This document shows, one piece after another, positions 16,998 through 25,014 of a DNA stretch of 42,358 bases. The DNA is from Methanosarcinales archaeon (GTDB lineage Archaea > Halobacteriota > Syntropharchaeia > Alkanophagales > Methanospirareceae), in assembly GCA_025464325.1 (NCBI GenBank), contig JAODGH010000021.1:33145-75502 (forward strand). Direction: 5' to 3'. Made by a program: the position numbers and the translations under genes. The notes below the pieces were generated by a model. That model had not been told where the DNA came from and made no database searches. It saw only the letters and a program-made list of their open reading frames with translations. Every line of letters starts with the position of its first letter. Position 1 is the stretch's first letter.

Positions 16998-18644
16998 ATG
17001 ATGAGGATAGCACTCGCACAGATCAATCCCACGGTTGGAGATATTGAAGGTAACACGGCTAAGATAATAGATTACATAAGAGATGCACGAGCCAGGCACG
17101 TGGAGATGGTGATCTTCCCCGAACTTGCTATCACGGGCTACCCGCCGAAAGATTTATTATTGAAACCGTCATTCATCAATGCAAACCTAAAGGCATTTGA
17201 AGAGGTCCTGAACGAAACGGAAGGTATTTCCGTTATACTCGGGTTTGTTGACCGGACAGATGAGCCACCCGCACGTAACAGCCATATATCGGTGTTACCG
17301 GAGAATACCCTTTACAATGCCGCTGCGCTCATTCATGATCGGGAACTGATAGGTGTACAGCATAAGATGCAGCTACTGAACTACGATGTATTCGACGAGG
17401 GTCGATATTTCGTATCTGCGACTGAGAGCCGTGTATTCCGCCTGGAACATCCTGAACTCACGATAGGTATAAATCTCGGCGCGGATCTCTGGGTGGATGA
17501 GGCACTGGAGAGACGGGTGAGGCAGGGCGCGGAACTCATTGTGAACATATCGGCATCACCGTTCTACGCGGGTAAGAGCCGACAGAGAAGAGAACTGGTA
17601 GCGAGAAGAGCACGTGAGTACAGGGTACCCATCGCATATGTGAATTTGATAGGTGGTCAGGACGATCTGGTATTCGATGGCAGAAGCTGTATATTTGATG
17701 ATAATGGTGCATTGATCGCCGAAGGTGCACAATTTGAGGAGTGCCTTACGGTCTCTACACTGGACAGCACGCCGATAACGCCACAGTACGATGACCCGAT
17801 AAAAGAGATATATCTTGCATTGATACTGGGGATACGTGATTATGTGCGTAAGAACGGATTTGAGAAGGTCGTTATAGGGCTGAGTGGCGGTATAGACTCC
17901 GCTCTTACTGCCGCTCTGGCAACAGATGCACTCGGTGCACATAATGTTGTCGGTGTATCTATGCCGAGTGCGATAACCTCTCCTGCAAGTATAAATGATG
18001 CGAAGAAAATGGCTGAGAACCTCGGTATTGAGTTCAAGATCATACCGATCAATGACGCGGTTGATGCATACACGAGGATTCTCGCGCCTGTGTTCAAGGG
18101 TACCATGCCAGACACAACGGAAGAGAACATCCAGGCACGGATTCGCGGTAACATCCTGATGGCGTTATCCAACAAATTCGGTTATCTTGTTATCTCAACC
18201 GGGAACAAATCTGAACTCGCGGTTGGTTATTGCACCCTTTACGGTGATATGAGTGGCGGACTGGCTGCCATATCCGATGTACCGAAGACCACAGTTTACC
18301 AGCTCGCGAATTACATCAACAGAATGAAAGGGTGGGCGGTCATTCCAGATAGTATCATTGTTAAAGAGCCATCGGCGGAATTACGGATCGGGCAGAAGGA
18401 TACCGACACGTTACCACCTTATGATGTGCTGGACCCGATATTGCATGCATATATAGAGGAGAACAAGAGCAAGGAGGAGATAATCGCGATGGGGTTCGAT
18501 GCAGACGTGGTCAGCGAGGTTATATGGAAGGTGGACCACAACGAGTACAAGCGACAGCAGGCGCCGATAGGTATAAAGATAACACCAAAAGCCTTCGGCT
18601 CCGGTCGAAGAATGCCCATCACCAACAAATACATGGATGGGTGA
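16998..18644 (+). CDS. nadE: NAD synthetase with N-terminal nitrilase-type domain lacking the catalytic Cys
   Basis: NadE makes NAD from deamido-NAD, ATP and an amino-group source. The 548-residue protein has an N-terminal carbon-nitrogen hydrolase (glutaminase) domain (about 1-255) and a C-terminal NAD synthase domain with the pyrophosphatase loop SGGIDS (296-301). In the glutaminase domain Glu42 (FPELA) and Lys123 (HKMQLLNYDVFDEGRYF) of the Glu-Lys-Cys triad are present. The usual CED(I/L)W motif reads GADLW, with Gly161 (GGC, 17478-17480) in place of the cysteine. The enzyme therefore probably cannot use glutamine directly and would depend on ammonia. Its original start codons overlap as ATGATG. 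The next gene starts 8 bp after the stop. Confidence 0.93.
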   Translation: MMRIALAQINPTVGDIEGNTAKIIDYIRDARARHVEMVIFPELAITGYPPKDLLLKPSFINANLKAFEEVLNETEGISVILGFVDRTDEPPARNSHISVLPENTLYNAAALIHDRELIGVQHKMQLLNYDVFDEGRYFVSATESRVFRLEHPELTIGINLGADLWVDEALERRVRQGAELIVNISASPFYAGKSRQRRELVARRAREYRVPIAYVNLIGGQDDLVFDGRSCIFDDNGALIAEGAQFEECLTVSTLDSTPITPQYDDPIKEIYLALILGIRDYVRKNGFEKVVIGLSGGIDSALTAALATDALGAHNVVGVSMPSAITSPASINDAKKMAENLGIEFKIIPINDAVDAYTRILAPVFKGTMPDTTEENIQARIRGNILMALSNKFGYLVISTGNKSELAVGYCTLYGDMSGGLAAISDVPKTTVYQLANYINRMKGWAVIPDSIIVKEPSAELRIGQKDTDTLPPYDVLDPILHAYIEENKSKEEIIAMGFDADVVSEVIWKVDHNEYKRQQAPIGIKITPKAFGSGRRMPITNKYMDG

Positions 18645-18652
18645 GAGTGGTG

Positions 18653-20209
18653 ATGTTACCGTCAGAACTCCTTCTCACGACCACGAGAAAGGGTCGAATA
18701 TACCCGGTGTTTGCACCTCTGGACGAAGAACATAAGCAACTTGCAGCAGAACTCATAGCGCTTTATCGCAGCTCTATCGGTAAAAGAAGGAGTGATATCG
18801 AAGCTATATTGAACGAACTGGAGCATGATTTGAATTTCAAACTGGTACGTGGACTCAGGAGACTGCTGGAACGAAGGTGTGTCTTCAAATCAAGATACGT
18901 TATAGAGCCTGTGGTTGCCCGGAGAGCGGTATTTGAAGCGGCGAGTAAGCTGAGGATAAAGAACGATGCGGAGCGTATGTGGGTTATACGTGCCGTAGCG
19001 GAACGATTGGGTGTCTCAATTGATGAATTGGAGGCGTCCTTATGGGCTGATCGCGAATCTGAACAGATATTATCGGATTTTGCTGGTCTGGAACCCGAAG
19101 AACTGTTGAGACTGTATAATCTCTCACTCGCCCAAACCTTACTATTCAAAGCTTCAAGCATGATCTTACGCCTGAGAGGTAGCTATAGCAACTATAAAAT
19201 GCTTTTTCGTGCGATTAAGTATCTCGGATTGATGTATACGCCGGAGGGTGACGGTGCTATAAGGATAGAGGGCACACTGGCGCTTCTGAAGCTGAGTGAA
19301 CGTTACGGAACAGCACTATCGAAATTACTGCCGCCGATTCTCAGCTGCGGTGATTGGGAGCTGGATGCCGAGATCATGATTCGCGGGCATATACCGCGGG
19401 TATATCGTTTTGTACTGGATAGTCGTAGATGCAGGCATATACTGCCACAGAGCAATGGTATGGAACAACTAACATTTGACAGCAAAATTGAGGAGCTCTT
19501 TTATAAAGAGTTCTTGGCTCTGCCGGTGGCGCGTAAATGGGAATTGATAAGGGAACCGGATGCGATATTCACCGCAAAGGGCGTATTCATACCTGATTTC
19601 AAGTTTGTACACCGGGAACTACCACTGGAGATTTATTTTGAGATAGTGGGTTTCTGGACCGAGGATTATCTGCGTAAGAAGATGGCAAAACTTCACGCTC
19701 TACCTTTCGATATCATCGTGGCAATAGACAGGAATCTTGCATGCTCCACCCTGCGCGATGGCGTTGTGCATGGTACCGTGATAGAGTACAGCAGGAAGGT
19801 GCCCGTTATTGCGGTAGTGCGGTATCTTGAGAAGATCGAGCGTGTGGAGATCGAGCGACAGGTGAAACGCATGAAAGAGGTGCCGTTAAAGTTTGATACC
19901 GGCGTTGAAATAGTTCGCATAGGTGATATCGCGGAACGATACGGTGTGAGTAAAGAAGTCATAAGAGCGGTCTGTGAGAGTCACAAAGAAATAATTGAGG
20001 ATTACATCGTATTCAAGGATGTACTGGTGAAGCGGGATTTGTTAGAACGGCTGAGGGAACGCATGCGTACTATAAGCTCATATGTGGATGCGAGAGAGCT
20101 CATAGAGGCTATGGGTTTACCGGCAGACGATGTGCTGTCAGAACTGGGCTTCAAAGTGGTATGGAAAGGGCTGGACATAGAAGCAGCGACTATTACGGAT
20201 GCGTCTTAA
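18653..20209 (+). CDS. bax1: Bax1-like nuclease (DUF790, RecB-like PD-(D/E)xK fold)
   Basis: Archaeal Bax1 is a nuclease that works with the XPB helicase in DNA repair. The protein from the ATG at 18653 (MLPSELLLTTTRKGRIYPVF) is 518 residues. It has a helical N-terminal region and a C-terminal nuclease domain with the PD-(D/E)xK pattern: Asp315 in FIPDFKF and Glu330 in YFEIVGFW, followed by the lysine-rich YLRKK. The reading frame stays open further upstream to 18524, but that part lies inside nadE and is not like the family. GGTG lies just before the ATG. XPB, often its neighbour, is not in the window. Its stop overlaps the convergent thyX by 4 bp. Confidence 0.87.
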   Translation: MLPSELLLTTTRKGRIYPVFAPLDEEHKQLAAELIALYRSSIGKRRSDIEAILNELEHDLNFKLVRGLRRLLERRCVFKSRYVIEPVVARRAVFEAASKLRIKNDAERMWVIRAVAERLGVSIDELEASLWADRESEQILSDFAGLEPEELLRLYNLSLAQTLLFKASSMILRLRGSYSNYKMLFRAIKYLGLMYTPEGDGAIRIEGTLALLKLSERYGTALSKLLPPILSCGDWELDAEIMIRGHIPRVYRFVLDSRRCRHILPQSNGMEQLTFDSKIEELFYKEFLALPVARKWELIREPDAIFTAKGVFIPDFKFVHRELPLEIYFEIVGFWTEDYLRKKMAKLHALPFDIIVAIDRNLACSTLRDGVVHGTVIEYSRKVPVIAVVRYLEKIERVEIERQVKRMKEVPLKFDTGVEIVRIGDIAERYGVSKEVIRAVCESHKEIIEDYIVFKDVLVKRDLLERLRERMRTISSYVDARELIEAMGLPADDVLSELGFKVVWKGLDIEAATITDAS

Positions 20210-20928
20210 TGGTTGCTGGTTTTCAGCTCGTGCTCTATCACCCGTTTCGCTTCTTTGTCAAAATCACGTCTCAACGTACGTTTGACGGGTATTATACCAG
20301 CAAATGGGCAGTTCGGGGGTCTTGCACGGTTCTCGGGGCATACACCCAGTGTGTAGCCACGACACCATATCTTCGAGAATATTGCAGGGTATTCCCGTAC
20401 ACAGATTTTATACATCCGTATTGCAAGTTCCCGCATCTCAGGTGATGCCCGTACGCATAGACGGAGCATGAAGAAGTTTATCAGGCTACGAACGTTCATT
20501 GTCAGTATATAATGTGTGTGCAGTGCCATTGGCAGTACATACCGCGCCTGCTCACGCGCGATCCCGAGCTTTCGTAACCGCGTGTATGCATCATTCGCAC
20601 TCTTCATCGCCTCAAGGAAAACAGATTTGGCATCGCCTTTTAAACCCTCCGGGACATAAAATCCAAAGCCCTGTTCCTCGTTGTACCGTGTACTTCTTGC
20701 CGTATGAGAAGCTATACGATGTTCCAGCAACTCTCTACTCAGCGCAACGCTTATACCCGCAACATCGAAAGTGAAGTAGATATGTTCAAGTGCCGATGAG
20801 TAATCGTTATCCACGATCAGCTCAACTATCTCATTCGCACTTCGCGTTAGAGCGGAATCGCTCGTCTTCGCGGCGGTAGCAACGAGTTCTACACCCGATT
20901 CCGTCACCCTCAGGAGTTTCACTTCCAT
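20206..20928 (-). CDS. thyX: Flavin-dependent thymidylate synthase ThyX
   Basis: ThyX methylates dUMP to dTMP using a reduced-folate or pterin methylene donor and FADH2. The 240-residue protein keeps most of the signature RHRxxSxNExSxRY: here E69 H70 R71, then S74, S79, R81 and Y82, so the first Arg is Glu and the N-E pair is T-A. The FAD/dUMP region (SALEHIYFTFDV, residues 45-56) and the LINFFMLR helix are also present. The divergent signature suggests a ThyX of an archaeal branch rather than loss of function, but this cannot be settled by eye. A 4-bp convergent overlap joins it to bax1. Confidence 0.88.
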   Translation of the reverse strand: MEVKLLRVTESGVELVATAAKTSDSALTRSANEIVELIVDNDYSSALEHIYFTFDVAGISVALSRELLEHRIASHTARSTRYNEEQGFGFYVPEGLKGDAKSVFLEAMKSANDAYTRLRKLGIAREQARYVLPMALHTHYILTMNVRSLINFFMLRLCVRASPEMRELAIRMYKICVREYPAIFSKIWCRGYTLGVCPENRARPPNCPFAGIIPVKRTLRRDFDKEAKRVIEHELKTSNH

Positions 20929-21062
20929 CTTCTATCTACTTCTCTTCACCATCGCTGTACCAACAAAAGCCGGAAAAGGTTTTTGGTGAGGTTTCATCAA
21001 TCGCAACAGTTGATGAGCTTAATATAGATAATCCGTTCTTTTAATTATAGGTGTTGAAGTCA

Positions 21063-21145
21063 GCGGGGGTTACCGAGTGGACAAAGGTGGCAGACTCAAG
21101 ATCTGCTCCCGCAGGGGTTCGCGGGTTCGAATCCTGCCCCCCGCA
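21063..21145 (+). tRNA. tRNA-Leu (anticodon CAA)
   Basis: The acceptor GCGGGGG (21063-21069) pairs with CCCCCGC, and the discriminator is A (21145). The anticodon arm is GCAGA-CTCAAGA-TCTGC, with CAA at 34-36. The class II variable arm TCCCGCAGGGGTTC and the T arm GCGGG-TTCGAAT-CCTGC follow. No intron, no encoded CCA. The AT-rich stretches TTAATATAG (about 21018-21026) and TTTTAATTATA (about 21038-21048) upstream are promoter candidates. Confidence 0.95.
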
Positions 21146-21153
21146 TAGGTGTA

Positions 21154-21963
21154 ATGGCGTTTAAATCCGAGCAAAACGATAGGGGATGGCTGACGCATGC
21201 GGCTCGAGAGGTTGCCGGGATATTGAAGAATCGCGATGTGAGCCAGATCACCACCACGCTGGCGTTCTATGAGCGATGCCTCAACGAGCCCGTATCGCTA
21301 CATGTACCACTGAGCGAAGAAGAAGAGGAGCTGATAAAGCGTCTTGCGGGTGAAGAGCGAATTAAGAATACCATATTGCTGAAGACGGAAGCGATCATCT
21401 TTGCACCCTCCCCCTCAGGCTCTTTTGATTATGGAACCGCGATACATCGCAGGTTCTTCGTTCGTGACGCATGGTTCTCAATTATAGCGCTGAACGAAGC
21501 TTTTTTGGCGTCTGCAAGTGAGATAATGCTCAGGTATGTGCTTGAGCACGAGCTGATCCAGGGCGATTTGTATAAAGAGCTGGCGAAACGCGGGCTAAAG
21601 AGCATCAATACAGATATAAAAGGGTTGATAGATGAGGAAACACGACAGGAAGCGATACAACACACGGGGATAACAGAAGAAGAGCTCGAAGCAGAATGGA
21701 AACTGATCCTCGAGCTGGTAAATAAATGCCCGCTTGTGCCCACCCACTTCGCATCTGCTGCGCTATTCACGTATATTGATCGGAACCGGGAGCGACTGAA
21801 AGAGTATGGCTTACCGAGCAGTGATGATATAGACGAGGAGCTATCGAAAGCAGATTTCAAAGCATGGAGTCTTGATTCTTTTAAACTATTTGGGTTGTTC
21901 CTCAAGGAGCTGAAGAAGGAACTGACGATGACCGGTGCCGAGTACGGAGCGGGAATTTTATAA
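21154..21963 (+). CDS. Conserved-looking protein of unknown function next to tRNA-Leu
   Basis: A 269-residue soluble, acidic, mostly helical protein that I do not recognise. It starts only 8 bp after the tRNA, with AGGTG (21147-21151) close to the ATG, so it is probably co-transcribed with the tRNA. A possible metal-binding helix, LRYVLEHELIQGDLYKEL (about residues 126-143), contains one histidine and several acidic residues, but it is not a full HExxH motif. Its codon use resembles the neighbouring genes. The last 6 bases overlap the 3' end of the convergent hdrA. No function can be assigned. Confidence 0.7.
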   Translation: MAFKSEQNDRGWLTHAAREVAGILKNRDVSQITTTLAFYERCLNEPVSLHVPLSEEEEELIKRLAGEERIKNTILLKTEAIIFAPSPSGSFDYGTAIHRRFFVRDAWFSIIALNEAFLASASEIMLRYVLEHELIQGDLYKELAKRGLKSINTDIKGLIDEETRQEAIQHTGITEEELEAEWKLILELVNKCPLVPTHFASAALFTYIDRNRERLKEYGLPSSDDIDEELSKADFKAWSLDSFKLFGLFLKELKKELTMTGAEYGAGIL

Positions 21964-23937
21964 TTGGCTCAATGCGTCTATCTGAGCATATATCTGCCGG
22001 TCTCTGAAGTGCTTTATCGATATCGCACCGGATGGGCATATCGCACTGCACGAGCCGCAACCTTTGCATATCACCTCATTAACCTTCGCTTTCTTAGCAT
22101 CCGCCGTATCGACGGTGATAGCACCAAACGAGCATATCGCTTCGCACGCGCCACAGCCTGTGCATACCGCTTCATCCACTTCTGCCACAAGTGGCTCTAT
22201 CTCTACCTCGCCCTGCATCAGTGGTATAGACGCCCGCTGTGCCGCGCCAACCGCCTGTGCAACGCTATCCGGTATATCCTTCGGCGACTGGCAGCAGCCT
22301 GCGATGTATATACCATCGGTGAATGTATCGAGAGGTCGGAGCTTTGGATGTGCCTCCATGAAGAATCCGTCTGCGCTTCGCGTGAGCTTGAGTATCCTCG
22401 CGAGCTCTTCTGTACCACGTCCCGGTACTATCGCCGTAGCGAGAACGACCAGGTCGGCTTCTATCGCTATCTCTTCACCTGTGCTAATTTTGGTCCTTAC
22501 CACCACACCCTCTTCGCTATCCTTCGTGATTAGCACGGGTTCTTCAAGCTCTTTCCTTATGTATTCCACCCCTTCTGCCGTCACACGGTTGTAAAATTCC
22601 TCAAAACCCTTGCCATATGCCCGCATATCGTTGTATATCACCCGTACACGCGCATTCGGGATCCTGTCGCGTACCAGGTGTGCCTGTTTCGCTATGTACA
22701 TGCAGCATACACGGGAGCAGTATGCGTTACCTTCTCTATCACGCGAACCCACACAGGATATGAATACCACCTCTTCAGGTTCTTTACCGTTTATCAGTAT
22801 TTTACCCCCGGTTGGTCCCGATGCAACAGATAACCGTTCAAATTCCAGTCCCGTGATGACTTCATCGTACTTATAGCCGTATTCGGGCATTTCGGCAGGA
22901 TTGAGCAGTTCGTAGCCCGTGGCAACTATTATTGTCCCGACCTCTATAACTTTCTCCGTGCTACTCTGCGTGAAATCGATCGCATCTACGGGGCACGCAT
23001 CCACACATGCCGGCAATTTGCCACATTTGCCCCTGGTCAGGTATAGACAATGTTCCGCATCCACGGTATATACAGTTGGCACCGCCTGCGGGAACGGTAT
23101 GTAAATCGCACTTCGTTTACCCATGCCCATCTCAAACTCGGAGTCGATTCGATTGGAGAGTCTGCATACCTTTGCACAGTCACCGCAACCCGTACATTTG
23201 CGCTCGTCCACATATCTCGGCTTCTGCAGTATCCTCACCCTATAATTGCCTATATAGCCTTCTACTTCCTTCACCTCTGAACATGTGAGTACCCGGATGT
23301 TCTTGTGAGAGGCTGCTTCAACCATCTTCGGCGTTAATATACATGCGGAACAATCGAGTGTGGGGAACGTTTTATCCAGTTGTGCCATATGCCCGCCAAG
23401 AGAAGGTTCCTTCTCCACCAGATACGTTTCAAACCCCTTATCCGCCACTTCAAGCGCGGCGTAGATACCGGATATACCACCGCCAATCACCATCGCTCGC
23501 GGTATCACACTCACCGTTTTACGTTCCAGAGGTGATAGTAACGCCGCTTTACTCACTGCGGACGCGACCAGTGCCTTCGCCTTAGCCGTAGTACTTGCGC
23601 CTGCGACGTGAACCCACGCACAATGCTCCCGTATATTCGCCATCTCGAAACAGTAGGGGTTCATACCCGCATCTTCACATGCCTTCCTGAACGTGGGCTC
23701 GTGCATACGGGGTGAACATGATGCAACAACCACCCTGTTCAGCCCGTACTCCTTTATATCATTCTTTATCAGTTCCTGCCCGGGATCGGAGCACATGTAC
23801 TGATAATGTCTCGCAACGACCACACCCGGTAATTTACTCGCAAAATCCGCAACCTCCGCTACATCTACCGTTGATGCTATATTCACACCACAGTGACAGA
23901 TATAAACACCAATCCGTGGCTCTTCTATATCCCCCAT
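21958..23937 (-). CDS. hdrA: CoB-CoM heterodisulfide reductase iron-sulfur subunit A (HdrA)
   Basis: HdrA holds the FAD that bifurcates or confurcates electrons in cytoplasmic heterodisulfide reductase. The 659-residue protein has an N-terminal Fe-S region (CHCGVN with C14 and C16; SCSPRMHEPTFR), the FAD site VIGGGISGIYAALE (about 149-162), two mid-protein [4Fe-4S] motifs (CTGCGDCAKVC and the later CVDACPVDAI) and two C-terminal ferredoxin motifs (CTGCGACEAIC, CKGCGSCSAIC). GGGAGG sits 8 bp before the ATG. HdrB, HdrC and hydrogenase or formate dehydrogenase genes are not adjacent, so its redox partners lie elsewhere. It has its own promoter region upstream. Confidence 0.95.
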   Translation of the reverse strand: MGDIEEPRIGVYICHCGVNIASTVDVAEVADFASKLPGVVVARHYQYMCSDPGQELIKNDIKEYGLNRVVVASCSPRMHEPTFRKACEDAGMNPYCFEMANIREHCAWVHVAGASTTAKAKALVASAVSKAALLSPLERKTVSVIPRAMVIGGGISGIYAALEVADKGFETYLVEKEPSLGGHMAQLDKTFPTLDCSACILTPKMVEAASHKNIRVLTCSEVKEVEGYIGNYRVRILQKPRYVDERKCTGCGDCAKVCRLSNRIDSEFEMGMGKRSAIYIPFPQAVPTVYTVDAEHCLYLTRGKCGKLPACVDACPVDAIDFTQSSTEKVIEVGTIIVATGYELLNPAEMPEYGYKYDEVITGLEFERLSVASGPTGGKILINGKEPEEVVFISCVGSRDREGNAYCSRVCCMYIAKQAHLVRDRIPNARVRVIYNDMRAYGKGFEEFYNRVTAEGVEYIRKELEEPVLITKDSEEGVVVRTKISTGEEIAIEADLVVLATAIVPGRGTEELARILKLTRSADGFFMEAHPKLRPLDTFTDGIYIAGCCQSPKDIPDSVAQAVGAAQRASIPLMQGEVEIEPLVAEVDEAVCTGCGACEAICSFGAITVDTADAKKAKVNEVICKGCGSCSAICPSGAISIKHFRDRQIYAQIDALSQL

Positions 23938-24038
23938 ATCATATCCTCCCTATCGTAACTCTAACCCGGATGTACCACTTCTGATCGTAGCAAGGTTGGG
24001 CGTTGTATCTTTCGGTTGAAGCAGCGTAACTCCCTATG

Positions 24039-24058
24039 TATATCTTGACTTAGATATA
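24039..24058. promoter_or_regulatory. Palindrome and TATA-like sequence upstream of hdrA
   Basis: TATATCT-TGACTT-AGATATA is a perfect inverted repeat with 7-bp arms and a 6-bp centre in the 177-bp non-coding gap between hdrA and the GXGXG gene. On the minus strand the AATATATCTAAG part can serve as a TATA box about 100 bp before the hdrA start; the symmetry also suggests a regulator site. The rest of the gap (23938-24114) shows only the hdrA ribosome-binding site. Confidence 0.4.
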
Positions 24059-24114
24059 TTAAAATTGCAACCCTCCATGATTTCGCATACACCGCACGCA
24101 ATCACACTGCCTGC

Positions 24115-25014
24115 TCAGGGGTGAACATACCTCCGATAATTCAACGCAAGCACACCCGTAATTCCAAAGTTGGTGAGTAGTTTCATATCCGCACTCGAGA
24201 GTGCTTCTTCCCTGACCGGGGGCACGGGCTTTGTCATTTTGCATATGATACGACCACCGGTCATCCTGGCACCAACGTAGCCTTTACACTCCCCCTTCAC
24301 GAATACAACACCGTCACGCATCTCCACACCTGTGAATTCCGCTGCATCACCCAGTACCACGACAGAACCACCATTGAGCAATGCTGCGGTGTTCATACCC
24401 GCGTTACCCTCTATGATCAGCATACCCTTACGCATCAGTATACCGGCACTTATGCCCGTATCGCCCCGTACGCGTATTTTAGCATCGATGCTATTACGGG
24501 CTGCGACCGTACTCCGCAGGATACCATCCTCGAGGATCAGCTCATCTTTACCGTATTCATTTGGCGGCAATAGTTCCTCAGGATGATGTAACAACCACGT
24601 GATCGACCTGAACTTTTTATAGCCTTTCAGATCAGATTTAACCTCTACAACATTGCCTAAGGGCTCTTTCACACCACCTCGAACGTATATTGCACCGGCG
24701 ATCATGCTCATGCCCAGATATGAACCGGCATCGCCATCCACTATTATCGAGCCGGTATTACTTATCGCTCCACCGTCACCACCGAAATAGCGGAGATCAA
24801 CGCCCATGCTCGTGCCAAGCCTCTTGCCCACATTGCCACTTATATATACATCTTCACCGTGCCGTAACGCTTCCACAACATCTTCATATGTGTGATCGGT
24901 ACCTGGTATCCTATCAGAAGGTTTGAGCTTCGTGCCTTTATGCTGCCAGAAGAAGTTATAAGTGAAATCGCCTATACAGTCCAGAGCATCGTTCAGCTTC
25001 AGCTCCAAGGTCAA
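24115..25014 (-). CDS. GXGXG-repeat protein (FwdC / glutamate synthase domain 3 family)
   Basis: 299 residues. Residues about 50-270 are a repeated glycine pattern (for example GNVGKRLGTSMG, GDAGSYLGMSMIAGAIYVRGG, GNAGMNTAALLNGG), each turn ending in short beta strands, as in the right-handed helix of formylmethanofuran dehydrogenase subunit C and the GltB C-terminal domain. No catalytic subunit of either enzyme is nearby. It could be a C1-enzyme scaffold or an unrelated use of the fold. The start is a TTG overlapping the hef stop (ATTGA, 25011-25015); no in-frame ATG lies near the N-terminus, so translational coupling to hef is likely. Confidence 0.75.
   Translation of the reverse strand: MTLELKLNDALDCIGDFTYNFFWQHKGTKLKPSDRIPGTDHTYEDVVEALRHGEDVYISGNVGKRLGTSMGVDLRYFGGDGGAISNTGSIIVDGDAGSYLGMSMIAGAIYVRGGVKEPLGNVVEVKSDLKGYKKFRSITWLLHHPEELLPPNEYGKDELILEDGILRSTVAARNSIDAKIRVRGDTGISAGILMRKGMLIIEGNAGMNTAALLNGGSVVVLGDAAEFTGVEMRDGVVFVKGECKGYVGARMTGGRIICKMTKPVPPVREEALSSADMKLLTNFGITGVLALNYRRYVHP

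Noticed and set aside
18524-18652. A longer Bax1 with a 43-residue N-terminal extension.
   Set aside because: The extension lies inside the nadE coding sequence in another frame and does not resemble the family. The ATG at 18653 begins the conserved part.
20929-21062. A possible C/D-box guide RNA around GTTGATGAG in the gap before tRNA-Leu.
   Set aside because: Box C is imperfect and no matching box D/D' spacing or guide could be shown by eye.
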